18,094 nt of DNA from an uncultured Clostridia bacterium. GTDB lineage: Bacteria; Bacillota; Clostridia; TANB77; CAG-508. The stretch lies in contig CAKPSX010000025.1 of NCBI GenBank assembly GCA_934184665.1, positions 1 through 18,094 of the forward strand, given 5' to 3'. The notes under the pieces are model-generated. The model was not told where the DNA came from and made no database searches. It was given only the letters and a program-made list of their open reading frames with translations. This document shows positions 9,201 to 16,081 of the stretch, one piece after another (the first letter of the stretch is position 1; each line of letters opens with the position of its first letter). A program made the position numbers and the translations under genes.

Positions 9201-9246
9201 ATATATCCATTTCTTTAGCTATGTCATATAATTTTATTTTACCCAA
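6244..9246 (-). CDS. infB: Translation initiation factor IF-2
   Basis: IF2 is the GTPase that brings fMet-tRNA to the 30S subunit and promotes joining of the 50S subunit. From a TTG start at 9246 the protein is 1000 residues: an IF2_N domain (about 1-50), a long Lys/Glu- then Asn/Arg/Gln-rich disordered stretch (about 50-400), a second IF2_N domain (about 418-480), the G domain and the C-terminal beta-barrel domains. The G motifs are complete: GHVDHGKT (511-518), DTPGH (557-561), NKMD (611-614), SAK (647-649). A GTG at 9255 could also start it, but GGGGGTGA lies 5 nt before the TTG, and MGKIKLYDIAKE is the usual IF2 beginning; the GTG lacks a good site. Either start overlaps the end of rnpM. 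The L7Ae-like ylxQ gene often found just upstream is missing. Confidence 0.96.
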   Translation of the reverse strand: MGKIKLYDIAKEMDISSKEVVKVAQKLKIEAKSHLSSVDDNDASRIKEEIKKQSEKPVKKEEKKSNNEKNDTPVIIRREVIITDDNNVQKEQVKKEEKKSNNVGFVERKKNKDYNIVYRNKPSKPMTVDELFGIKKEEKVEVKENKMDVEIKKQERAEVMPENKKENRIENKNQNQNSKIENRNEIKNQNKNVNRTENKNAHAYNNQNRNYNNRETRPNNNRDGQNNNYRNNRQNGNMTNRTNGNNGGNRFNNNNNYNNRDRNQNNNPRHFDRNNNQNNQRFGNRNTQNRPNNRFENRNRPLDEKGIERNIKDIMSVETIEKEPAREYNRTFDKQKENNKYDENRNNKKNSKSRKNNQNGEINEHKLKGLKRTDRLSNMFDDQDGGMLDYYDLTTQRGKKGKKKIGKNEQRNKQKIFKLEEITIPETITVKDFAAELKKTTAEVIKKLLGYGIMATINNEIDFDTATLIADEFGVKVNKKETVSEEDILFDDSEDSEEELEARPPVIVVMGHVDHGKTSLLDAVKKTNVIEGEAGGITQHIGAYKVKVNNREITFLDTPGHEAFTAMRARGAQITDIAILVVAANDGVMPQTVEAINHAKSAGIPIIVAVNKMDLPDANIDKVKQELMAYELVPEEWGGDTIYVPISAKNNTNIDQLLEMVLLEADMLELKANPNKQAKGVVIEARLDKNKGTIASMLVQRGTLDVGDTIVVGSSIGRIRSMTDEKGKKVKKAGPSTPVEIMGLTEVPPAGEIFYEVKDEKTAKHLIEKRKRLQREKAINAMTAVTLDNLFSQMEEGNLKTLNLIVKADVQGSVEAIKQSMEKLSNEEVKVKVIHAAAGAVTESDVTLAKVSNAIIIAFNVRPMPTAKDMAEKDGVQIKQYSVIYQAIDDVEAAMKGMLAPKYEEKVIGNAEVRQTFKISNVGTIAGAYVLDGKLERNAGVRILRDNVVIHDGKLASLKRFKDDAKEVTKGYECGIQIEKYNDIKEGDIIEAYILEEIKR
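8356..8760 (-). repeat. Low-complexity Asn-rich segment inside infB
   Basis: This stretch encodes about residues 163-297 of IF2 (from the TTG start). By my count 57 of 135 residues are Asn, and most of the rest are Arg, Gln and Gly. Short NNR, NQN and RNN patterns recur without a strict period. The DNA on the coding strand is dominated by AAT/AAC codons, making it a degenerate low-complexity tract. It should be a flexible, positively charged linker. Confidence 0.8.
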
Positions 9247-9520
9247 TAACTTCACCCCCGACTTTTTTAGTTATTATATTTTGTATATTTCCATATATTT
9301 CTTCATCTATTTTTGTATCTAATGTTTTTTCTAGCTTTTTTGTTTTTATTGCTTTTTTTAAACATTCTTCACTATAACAAATATATGCTCCTCGTCCTTG
9401 TTCTTTTCCTATAGTATCAATTTTTATTTCATTTTCTTTATTTTTTACTATTCTTAATAAATCGCTTTTATTTTTTTGTGCTCTACATACTACACAACTT
9501 CTTTGTGGTATTTTCTTCAC
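9239..9520 (-). CDS. rnpM: RNase P modulator RnpM (YlxR, DUF448)
   Basis: This 93-residue basic protein carries the YlxR signature: RSCVVCRAQKNKSDLLRIVK (7-26, with Cys9 and Cys12) and GRGAYIC (42-48). YlxR of B. subtilis has been reported to bind the RNA part of RNase P and to lower its activity, hence the name RnpM; roles in gene regulation have also been proposed. The start is a GTG at 9520 preceded by TAGGAGGAAATA, a strong ribosome binding site. The gene lies 16 nt after nusA, and its 3' end overlaps the start of infB by 8-17 nt depending on the infB start, so its translation probably helps that of IF2. Confidence 0.92.
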   Translation of the reverse strand: MKKIPQRSCVVCRAQKNKSDLLRIVKNKENEIKIDTIGKEQGRGAYICYSEECLKKAIKTKKLEKTLDTKIDEEIYGNIQNIITKKVGGEVIG

Positions 9521-9536
9521 TATTTCCTCCTAAAGA

Positions 9537-10652
9537 TTATTCTTCTACACTCTCTTGTTCTTCTTCTTGTTCGTTTTGCTCTTCTTGTTTTGCTTGTAAT
9601 GCCTCTCTAAATTGAGTTTCTGATTTTATATCTATCTTCCAGTTTGTTAATTTTGCCGCAAGTCTTGCATTTTGACCAGCTTTACCAATTGCTAGTGATA
9701 ATTGATCATCTGCAACAATTACTTGTGCAAACTTCTCTTCTTCTTTTATATCAACTGCCATTATTTGTGCTGGTAATAATGCAGATGCTATAAATATACT
9801 TGGATCAGGATTCCATTCTATAACATCTATTTTTTCTCCATGTAATTCATTTATAACATTTTGAATACGAATTCCCTTTTGACCTACACATGAGCCTACT
9901 GGGTCAATATTTTCATTTGGAGAATATACTGCTATTTTACTTCTTAATCCTGGATCTCTTGAAACACTTTTTATTTCTATTAAACCTTCATATATTTCTG
10001 GAATCTCGAACTCTAATAATTTTCTTACAAAGTCTGGATGTGTTCTTGATACAATTGCTTGTGGAATTCCTTTTTCTCCTCTTTCAACATCTACAACATA
10101 TCCTTTTATTTTATCATTAACTCTATAAGTTTCTGTTGGGATTTGGTCTTTTGGAAGCATTATTCCTTCAAGTTTGCCTAAGTCTAATACAACAATATGT
10201 TTATCTGCTTTTTGAATAAGTCCTGTTACTATTTCGCCTTTTCTTTCATTATATTCATTAAATATCATGTTTCTTTCTGTTTCTCTTAATTTTTGAATTA
10301 TTACTTGTTTTGCTGTTTGTGCTGCAATTCTACCAAAGTCTCTTGGTACAATTTCTACTTCTACTGTATCTCCAATTTTTAATTCTTTATTTATCTTTCT
10401 TGCTTCTTCTAAGCTGATTTCTAATGCTGGGTCATTTGCATTTTCCATTACCTCTTTTATTGAATATACATGTGTTGCTCCTGTTTGTTCATCCATTTTT
10501 ACATCTACATTTTCAAGTGCATCAAAATTTCTCTTATATGCTGTTATTAATGCTGTTCTTATTGAATCCAATAATTCTTCTTTTTTTATTCCTTTTTCTT
10601 TTTCTAATTCTTCTAAAGCTAATATTAATTCTTTATTATCTATTGCTTTCAT
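9537..10652 (-). CDS. nusA: Transcription termination/antitermination factor NusA
   Basis: NusA binds RNA polymerase, stimulates pausing and intrinsic termination, and takes part in antitermination. From the ATG at 10652 the protein is 371 residues: the polymerase-binding N-domain (1-120), an S1 domain (about 135-200), and two KH domains. These carry GSCVGQKGIRI (253-263) in the first and GKAGQNARLA (323-332) in the second. It ends in a short Glu/Gln-rich tail (356-371). It has no acidic-repeat domains, as is normal in Firmicutes. A GTG three codons upstream is possible but stands only 2 nt after AAGGA; the ATG is 11 nt away and gives the usual start. It follows rimP by 41 nt. Confidence 0.96.
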   Translation of the reverse strand: MKAIDNKELILALEELEKEKGIKKEELLDSIRTALITAYKRNFDALENVDVKMDEQTGATHVYSIKEVMENANDPALEISLEEARKINKELKIGDTVEVEIVPRDFGRIAAQTAKQVIIQKLRETERNMIFNEYNERKGEIVTGLIQKADKHIVVLDLGKLEGIMLPKDQIPTETYRVNDKIKGYVVDVERGEKGIPQAIVSRTHPDFVRKLLEFEIPEIYEGLIEIKSVSRDPGLRSKIAVYSPNENIDPVGSCVGQKGIRIQNVINELHGEKIDVIEWNPDPSIFIASALLPAQIMAVDIKEEEKFAQVIVADDQLSLAIGKAGQNARLAAKLTNWKIDIKSETQFREALQAKQEEQNEQEEEQESVEE

Positions 10653-10693
10653 TTTTACCACATTCCTTTCTTATTATTAAAATTGGTTTGGAG

Positions 10694-11155
10694 TTAATCT
10701 CCCCATTCATATATTGTTCTCATAGATGCTATATCTTTTCTTTCTATTGTAATCTCTTTTTCATTTTTTATTGTAATTGTTTCTGCATCAAAATCTTCTA
10801 ATTCACCTATGTAACTTTTATTTCCGTTTTTATCTTTTTTAAATAATTTAACCTCTATCTGTTTTCCTTTGTTTTGTTCAAGATGTTTATCTTTTCTTAT
10901 TATTCTCTCAATTCCTGGTGATGATACTTCTAAATAGTATTGTTCTTTTATAATATCTGATTCATCTAGCATTTCATTTATAGCATTACTTACTTTTTCA
11001 CAGTCATTTAAATCAATACCATTTTCATTATCTATAAATATTCTCAAATAATAATTAGGTCCTTCTTTGGCATATTCTACATCATATAGGTCATATCCTA
11101 TATTTTCTATTGTGTCTTTTATAAGTGTTTCTATTCTTTCTTCTACTTTAGCCAT
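10694..11155 (-). CDS. rimP: Ribosome maturation factor RimP
   Basis: RimP binds free 30S subunits and is needed for correct assembly, helping the S12-containing 5' domain. The 153-residue protein shows the two-domain RimP layout: an N-terminal alpha/beta domain with NIGYDLYDVEYAKEG (about 18-32) and the VSSPGIERIIRK block (about 77-88), then an SH3-like C-terminal domain ending near MRTIYEWGD. Length is typical. Its AAGGAGGAG site is close to ideal. It is the first gene after the promoter at 11275-11303, so it heads the nusA-infB transcript. Confidence 0.95.
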   Translation of the reverse strand: MAKVEERIETLIKDTIENIGYDLYDVEYAKEGPNYYLRIFIDNENGIDLNDCEKVSNAINEMLDESDIIKEQYYLEVSSPGIERIIRKDKHLEQNKGKQIEVKLFKKDKNGNKSYIGELEDFDAETITIKNEKEITIERKDIASMRTIYEWGD

Positions 11156-11223
11156 AAGCTCCTCCTTTTCTTTGACTAATCTCTTAATAATCTTCTTAAA
11201 TCATTTACTTGATTATGCTAAGA

Positions 11224-11259
11224 TTAAAGAGTAGGATTTGTTCCTACTCTTCTGCTCAT
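11224..11259 (-). other. 11-codon upstream ORF in the rimP leader
   Basis: An ATG at 11259 opens a frame reading MSRRVGTNPTL and a TAA at 11224-11226. The ATG lies only about 9 nt after the predicted transcription start and has no Shine-Dalgarno sequence, so translation would have to be leaderless-like. The hairpin at 11227-11251 falls almost exactly within the frame. Translation is unproven; it may simply be an ORF by chance. Confidence 0.25.
11227..11251 (-). promoter_or_regulatory. Hairpin in the rimP operon leader
   Basis: A perfect 10-bp stem (AAGAGTAGGA / TCCTACTCTT) closes a 5-nt loop about 17 nt downstream of the predicted transcription start. Read leftward it is followed by TAATCTTAGC, a poor T-run, so it is at best a weak terminator or attenuator. 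A role in NusA-dependent pausing, RNA stability or protein binding is possible. The structure is seen directly, the role is inference. Confidence 0.5.
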
Positions 11260-11274
11260 TTTATGTACTATTCT

Positions 11275-11303
11275 ATTATACCCAATTTTTGCCATAATTG
11301 CAA
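11275..11303 (-). promoter_or_regulatory. Sigma-A promoter of the rimP-nusA-infB operon
   Basis: On the minus strand TTGCAA (11298-11303) is followed after 17 nt by a perfect TATAAT (11275-11280). The start of transcription should be near 11268, giving a leader of about 110 nt before rimP. The position, between uppP and the first gene of a well-known operon, supports it strongly. Confidence 0.8.
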
Positions 11304-11357
11304 GGGTTTTGGCCAATTTTTTATTTTTTCTTAATTATTTTTTTTAAATTTAAATAT

Positions 11358-12155
11358 TTATCTTATAAAAGTCCATGCTATAATAAATAATCCCAATATA
11401 ATTCTATATACAGCAAATATCTTGAAACTTCCTTTTTTTAGGTACTCTAGCAAGAATTTTATTACAAATATTCCTACTAAAAAGCTTGCTACAACTCCCA
11501 TAATAAATGCAAGTGTAAATTGAAAATCTTTTATACTTACTAAAATTGCTGCAAGTACAATTGGTGTTGATAATAAAAATGAATACTTAGCTGCACTTTC
11601 TCTGTCAATCTTTAGTCCTCTTGCAACTGTCATTGTTATTCCTGATCTTGACGTTCCAGGAAATGCTGCTGCTATTGCTTGTGATATACCTATTAGAAAT
11701 GATTGTTTAAATGTCATATCTTCATATTTTGTTTCAGATGGTGCTTTTTTATCAACAACATAAAGTACAATACCTAAAACAATAAGTGCTATCGCTATTA
11801 ATATTAGCTCTATATTAAATTTATCACATATATATTCTGAAAATTTATCTAATACTAAACTTAATATTCCTGTTGGAATTGTAACTGCTACTATGTACCA
11901 GAACATTCTTCCTTCTACAGATTTTTCCTTTTTTACGACTTGATTGTAGCCACCTTTTATTAATCCTAACCAATCTTTAAAAAAGAATAAGGTTATTGCT
12001 AAAAATGTTCCTAAGTGTAATGCTACGTCAAAACTTTCTGGGATATTCCAATTAAATATTATTGGTATTATGTTCAAATGTGCTGAACTTGATATTGGTA
12101 ATAGTTCTGTTAGTCCTTGAACTATTCCTAAGATTATTGCTTGATATACTTCCAT
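11358..12155 (-). CDS. uppP: Undecaprenyl-diphosphate phosphatase UppP (BacA)
   Basis: UppP is an integral membrane enzyme that dephosphorylates undecaprenyl diphosphate so that the lipid carrier can be reused for peptidoglycan and other wall polymers; extra copies give bacitracin resistance. The 265-residue protein has both signatures: the Glu-rich GLTELLPISSSAH (14-26, including Glu17) and PGTSRSG (166-172, with catalytic Arg170). About seven or eight hydrophobic segments cover its length. The start is preceded by an AAAGGAGG site and lies 11 nt after the TPR gene, so the two are co-transcribed. It is followed by about 50 nt of AT-rich DNA without a clear terminator before the rimP promoter. 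Confidence 0.95.
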   Translation of the reverse strand: MEVYQAIILGIVQGLTELLPISSSAHLNIIPIIFNWNIPESFDVALHLGTFLAITLFFFKDWLGLIKGGYNQVVKKEKSVEGRMFWYIVAVTIPTGILSLVLDKFSEYICDKFNIELILIAIALIVLGIVLYVVDKKAPSETKYEDMTFKQSFLIGISQAIAAAFPGTSRSGITMTVARGLKIDRESAAKYSFLLSTPIVLAAILVSIKDFQFTLAFIMGVVASFLVGIFVIKFLLEYLKKGSFKIFAVYRIILGLFIIAWTFIR

Positions 12156-12166
12156 TTTTTCCTCCT

Positions 12167-13399
12167 TTATGTTTCTCGTTCTTTTTGCTGTTTTTGATTT
12201 TTTGTGTCATCTTCGTCTCTTTGCTCTTTTTCTGCTTTTTTTATGTTGATATCATTATATCCAATTTTTTTAGTTATTTCTACCATATCTTCTAAGTGCT
12301 CTTTTGCTTTTATTTCTTTTGGTTTTAATGTTTTTGGTTTCTCCTCTTCAACATCTAAATTAAATGGTATTGATAACCTTGCAATTATTAGAGCAAATGC
12401 TACTTCTTTTTTTATTTTTTCTACTATTTTTCTAGGTTCTTCTTGTATTGCAATATTAGCATACTTTATTGCCTGTTCTTTGTTTCCCTTTATTAAGCTT
12501 ATTTTAGATAATTCTAAATATGCATCTGCACATAATTCTTCGTCCTCTGTTACTTGTAGAAAATACTGCTCTGCCTCTTCCAATTCTTTATATAAAACTG
12601 CTATTTCAGCTAAACTATATTTTGAATTATATGCCATTGAATTTAATGCTGCTGCTTTTTCATAATACATTTTTGCATTTTGGAAATCATTTAACATTGT
12701 ATATACTATTCCTAAATTATAATTCAAATCATAATCTGTTGGATTATATTTTAATGCTTGACCATAAATATTAGCAGCTTCTTTATAATCTTCTTTTTCA
12801 ATTAATAAATCGCCTAATGCTATTGTTGCTTCAGTATAATCAGGCTTTTTATTTACTAAAGTTGTTAATATTTGTACAGCATCATCTTTTTTGTTTAAAT
12901 CTGTTAAAATCGTTCCAATTTTATAATATGATTCATAATCTTGGTCATTTATATCAATAACTTGTGCATATTCCTCAACAGCTTTTCTTTGACCGCCTTC
13001 TTTTTCATATATCTGTGCTAAAAGCTTATGTCCAAGATAGCTTTCTGGATATTGTGTCACAAGTTGTATTAATATTTTTTTTGCAGATTTTGTATTACCA
13101 AATAGTAAATATAATCTGGCTAAATTCACCTCAATAATTTCTGACATATTTCCATTTATTTTCTCTATTATAATAATTACTACTGGTATTATTATTGATA
13201 ATATATATGTTATTATCATGCTTGTAACATTAGTTTCTGATTTTCCAAAGCAAACCTCTACAAACTTTATAGCTATACCTAAAGCTTGTATTGCTAATAT
13301 CGTTACATATCTTGTATCATTCTTTTTTATCAATTGATAAAACATATATACAAATAAGAAAAATGCTATTGTTATAAATAATATTTGTTCTATTATCAT
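12167..13399 (-). CDS. Membrane-anchored tetratricopeptide-repeat protein
   Basis: The 410-residue protein has three hydrophobic segments at the N-terminus (about 2-23, 31-51, 59-79). These are followed by a solenoid of TPR units from about residue 91 to 330. Several units show the usual TPR spacing, such as YESYYKIGTILTDLNKKDDA and YDLNYNLGIVYTMLNDFQNA. The C-terminal 80 residues are highly charged (Lys/Glu/Asp-rich) and look disordered. TPR arrays bind other proteins, so this is probably a scaffold; with an odd number of membrane segments, its side of the membrane is uncertain. It precedes uppP by 11 nt and follows the unrecognised acidic protein by about 21 nt. A role in envelope assembly is only a suggestion from the uppP linkage. 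I do not recognise a named family beyond TPR. Confidence 0.75.
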   Translation of the reverse strand: MIIEQILFITIAFFLFVYMFYQLIKKNDTRYVTILAIQALGIAIKFVEVCFGKSETNVTSMIITYILSIIIPVVIIIIEKINGNMSEIIEVNLARLYLLFGNTKSAKKILIQLVTQYPESYLGHKLLAQIYEKEGGQRKAVEEYAQVIDINDQDYESYYKIGTILTDLNKKDDAVQILTTLVNKKPDYTEATIALGDLLIEKEDYKEAANIYGQALKYNPTDYDLNYNLGIVYTMLNDFQNAKMYYEKAAALNSMAYNSKYSLAEIAVLYKELEEAEQYFLQVTEDEELCADAYLELSKISLIKGNKEQAIKYANIAIQEEPRKIVEKIKKEVAFALIIARLSIPFNLDVEEEKPKTLKPKEIKAKEHLEDMVEITKKIGYNDINIKKAEKEQRDEDDTKNQKQQKERET

Positions 13400-13420
13400 T
13401 ACTTTACTTCCTTTTTATAA

Positions 13421-14644
13421 TTATCTGTTTTTTTCATGTGAAATGTTTTCATAATCTTCTTCAATTATATTTACAGCTTGTTCTTCAGTTTTACCAGACT
13501 CAATTTCTCTCTTATACCTAGAAACTAGTTCTGTAAAAGATTCTCCTGTTTCATCCATTAAATCTCTCCATTTTTTATCTGTATTTGGAATATAATCATC
13601 TGGGCTTATTTCTACCTCTGAACTATCGTTTAAAAATTCTTGTTGATCTTCTATTACCTCTTCCGCATTATGTGCTACCTCATGAGGATATCTTGTACCT
13701 TCTGTTTCAAAGTTTTTTCTTGTTTCATAATTTTCTTCCATATCCATACCTTCTCCATCTGTTCTAACACCTCTTGCAAGTCTTTCATTACATGGTAAAA
13801 CATCAACTGTTTGAATATCTATATATCCATATTGCTCTACTGTAACAGCAATTTCTTTTTTAGGATTATTTGTTTTCATAAGACCATACGGCATATTTTT
13901 TTCTATTTGTTCTCCTTTTTCATCAACACTTAATATTGTTCTTCTCCAAGCAGTTGTTGTTGGTTGAATATTAGGGTTTTCTTGCCATTTTCCATCAATT
14001 TTAGATAATATTACGAAACCATTCAAAGTATCAGAATATGCTACCATATTTTCGGTTGATTCACCCAAAACTTCTGGCATTCTATCTGTAAAATACTTAT
14101 CCTTTATTCCTCTTGTTTTTGTAAGCTTAAGGTCTTTGCCATCTTCTCTTAAATCTTCTTCAACTTCCTGTTGTTCACTATCCGCTTCTTTACTATCATC
14201 TTCAATTTTATTTTCTGATTTATTTTTTAATTCCTTTTTGAATTCTTCAGGAGTCGATTTTTCAGATATTCCCTTTAGCCTTGTTTTATCTTTTTCATTT
14301 TCTGTCATTACTTCATCAAGATTAATTTCTGATAAATATTTTTCAAGTTCTGGCTCAAGTATTTCTACTTTTCCATCTGAATCTATAGAAAGAATCTCAT
14401 TATTTGCGCTACCACAATATACATGATATGTTATATTTCCATCTACATCTTTTTGTGTTGTTACAAATATATTTGAAAAATCTATATTTTGCATACTAAA
14501 CTTTTCATAATATTTTACTCTTTCAATATCGCCTTTTGATTCTTGAAGTTTTTCTTGTAATTCCTCTTCAAATGCACTAAGTATATCTAATATTTGCTTT
14601 TCTTCTTGAGCAAAGGTATATTGCTCTGTTTCTTCTTTTTTCAT
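13421..14644 (-). CDS. Hypothetical acidic protein with an HEVAH motif
   Basis: I do not recognise this 407-residue protein. It has no signal peptide or membrane segment and is rich in Glu, Asp and Lys. Residues 1-110 look folded: helices, then beta-type FVTTQKDVDGNITYHVYCG. Residues 115-175 are a charged, probably disordered linker. Residues 180-290 look folded again, with beta strands such as GFVILSKIDGKWQ and EIAVTVEQYGYIDIQTVDVL. The C-terminal part contains HEVAH (321-325), which has the HExxH form of zinc peptidases, followed by acidic residues and a helical tail. The motif may be chance, since its surroundings are not hydrophobic as in most HExxH helices. The ATG has an AAAGGA site at about 8 nt. 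It lies 40 nt after rimO and 21 nt before the TPR gene, within the operon. The gene is real by length, ribosome site and codon use. Confidence 0.7.
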   Translation of the reverse strand: MKKEETEQYTFAQEEKQILDILSAFEEELQEKLQESKGDIERVKYYEKFSMQNIDFSNIFVTTQKDVDGNITYHVYCGSANNEILSIDSDGKVEILEPELEKYLSEINLDEVMTENEKDKTRLKGISEKSTPEEFKKELKNKSENKIEDDSKEADSEQQEVEEDLREDGKDLKLTKTRGIKDKYFTDRMPEVLGESTENMVAYSDTLNGFVILSKIDGKWQENPNIQPTTTAWRRTILSVDEKGEQIEKNMPYGLMKTNNPKKEIAVTVEQYGYIDIQTVDVLPCNERLARGVRTDGEGMDMEENYETRKNFETEGTRYPHEVAHNAEEVIEDQQEFLNDSSEVEISPDDYIPNTDKKWRDLMDETGESFTELVSRYKREIESGKTEEQAVNIIEEDYENISHEKNR

Positions 14645-14684
14645 ATATCATTTCCTTTCATATAATTTGATTGGAAAATTGTAA

Positions 14685-16049
14685 TTATTTTTCAATCACA
14701 TTTCCTATCAAATCATAATCCTTAACATCATCTACTATAACTTTAACAAACTGATTTATTTTATCTTCTTGATTCTCATTTTTTATAAATACTAATCCAT
14801 CTATTTCTGGAACATCTTGTTTTGTTCTGCCTATTAAGAATTTTCCATCAAATGAGATATCTTCTACTAATACCTCGTATTCTTGTCCAATTTTATTTTT
14901 CATAATCTCACTTGAAATTTTTTGTTGTTCTTTCATTATTTTATTATATCTCGATTTTTTGGTGTTACCATTTATTTGTTCTGGCAGTCTAGCTGCTGGT
15001 GTTCCATCTTCTTTTGAATACATAAATGCTCCTAGTTTATCAAACCTTGCAGTTTTTATAAATTCACTTAATTCTTCAAAATCCTCTTGTGTTTCTCCTG
15101 GAAAGCCAACTATTAAACTTGTTCTTAAAACAACATTTGGTATTTCTTTTCTGATTTTATTTAATAAGTTTTCAATTTCTATTTTATTTGTTCTTCTATT
15201 CATTTTCTTTAAGATATTATCTGATATATGTTGTATTGGGATATCAAAATACTTACATATTTTTTCATTATTTTTTACTGTTTGTATTAATTTATCTGTT
15301 ACACCTTCTGGATAAGAATATAAAAATCTTATCCATTTTATTTCAGGAATTTTTGATATTTCTTCTAATAGTTCTGCAAGTTTTGGATTCCCATATATAT
15401 CTACTCCATATTTTGTTGTATCTTGTGCTATTATTATTATTTCTTTTATACCTAATTTTGCAAGCATTTTTGCTTCTTCTACAATATCTTCCATTTTTCT
15501 GCTTACAAACGGACCTCTTATATATGGAATTGCACAATATGTGCATTTATTACTACAACCTTCGCCTATTTTTAAATATGCATAATTTTTGCCTGTTGTA
15601 AGAACTCTATTTAAAAATTCATCTGAGCATGGCATTGGTAATGGTTCTATTTCTGATATTTTCTTACTGGCTTTCGTTGTACTTTTTTCTGCAATGTCAT
15701 CTTCAATAAGTTTTTCTACTTTTTGCCATAACTTATCATATTCGTCTATTTTTATAAATAAATCTACTTCTGGCAATTCTTTTACTAATTCATCATAATA
15801 TCTTTGAACTAAACAACCCATTACTATTAAATACTTGCATTTTTGTTTTTTATATTCTGCCATTTCAAGTATAGTATTTATTGCTTCTTCTTTTGCTGAA
15901 TTGATAAACCCACATGTATTTATTACTATTATATCTGCTTTTTCTGGATCACTTTCTATCTCATAATTATTTTGTTTAAAATGACCTATTGTTATTTCAG
16001 TATCTATTAAATTTTTGCTACAGCCTAGTGATACAAATCCTACTTTCAT
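14685..16049 (-). CDS. rimO: Ribosomal protein S12 methylthiotransferase RimO
   Basis: RimO is a radical-SAM enzyme that adds a methylthio group to the conserved Asp near residue 88 of ribosomal protein S12. The 454-residue protein has the three parts of the MTTase family. The N-terminal domain holds a second [4Fe-4S] cluster (Cys10 in SLGCSKN, Cys46 in INTCGF, Cys79 in MGCLV). The radical-SAM core has Cys165, Cys169 and Cys172 in GCSNKCTYC. A C-terminal TRAM domain starts near residue 385. SLGCSKNLIDTE and FVSRKMEDI favour RimO over its tRNA-modifying relatives MiaB and MtaB. It follows the RNase gene by about 32 nt, so it is co-transcribed; linkage with a ribonuclease and pth forms a small translation-quality group. 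Confidence 0.94.
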   Translation of the reverse strand: MKVGFVSLGCSKNLIDTEITIGHFKQNNYEIESDPEKADIIVINTCGFINSAKEEAINTILEMAEYKKQKCKYLIVMGCLVQRYYDELVKELPEVDLFIKIDEYDKLWQKVEKLIEDDIAEKSTTKASKKISEIEPLPMPCSDEFLNRVLTTGKNYAYLKIGEGCSNKCTYCAIPYIRGPFVSRKMEDIVEEAKMLAKLGIKEIIIIAQDTTKYGVDIYGNPKLAELLEEISKIPEIKWIRFLYSYPEGVTDKLIQTVKNNEKICKYFDIPIQHISDNILKKMNRRTNKIEIENLLNKIRKEIPNVVLRTSLIVGFPGETQEDFEELSEFIKTARFDKLGAFMYSKEDGTPAARLPEQINGNTKKSRYNKIMKEQQKISSEIMKNKIGQEYEVLVEDISFDGKFLIGRTKQDVPEIDGLVFIKNENQEDKINQFVKVIVDDVKDYDLIGNVIEK

Positions 16050-16081
16050 TTTTTATTTCATTCCTTTCATAGAGCATATGA

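Noticed and set aside
11304..11357. Terminator after uppP
   Set aside because: Only AT-rich sequence and the 8-bp palindrome TTGGCCAA are present; no GC-rich stem with a T-run was found, so read-through into rimP is possible.
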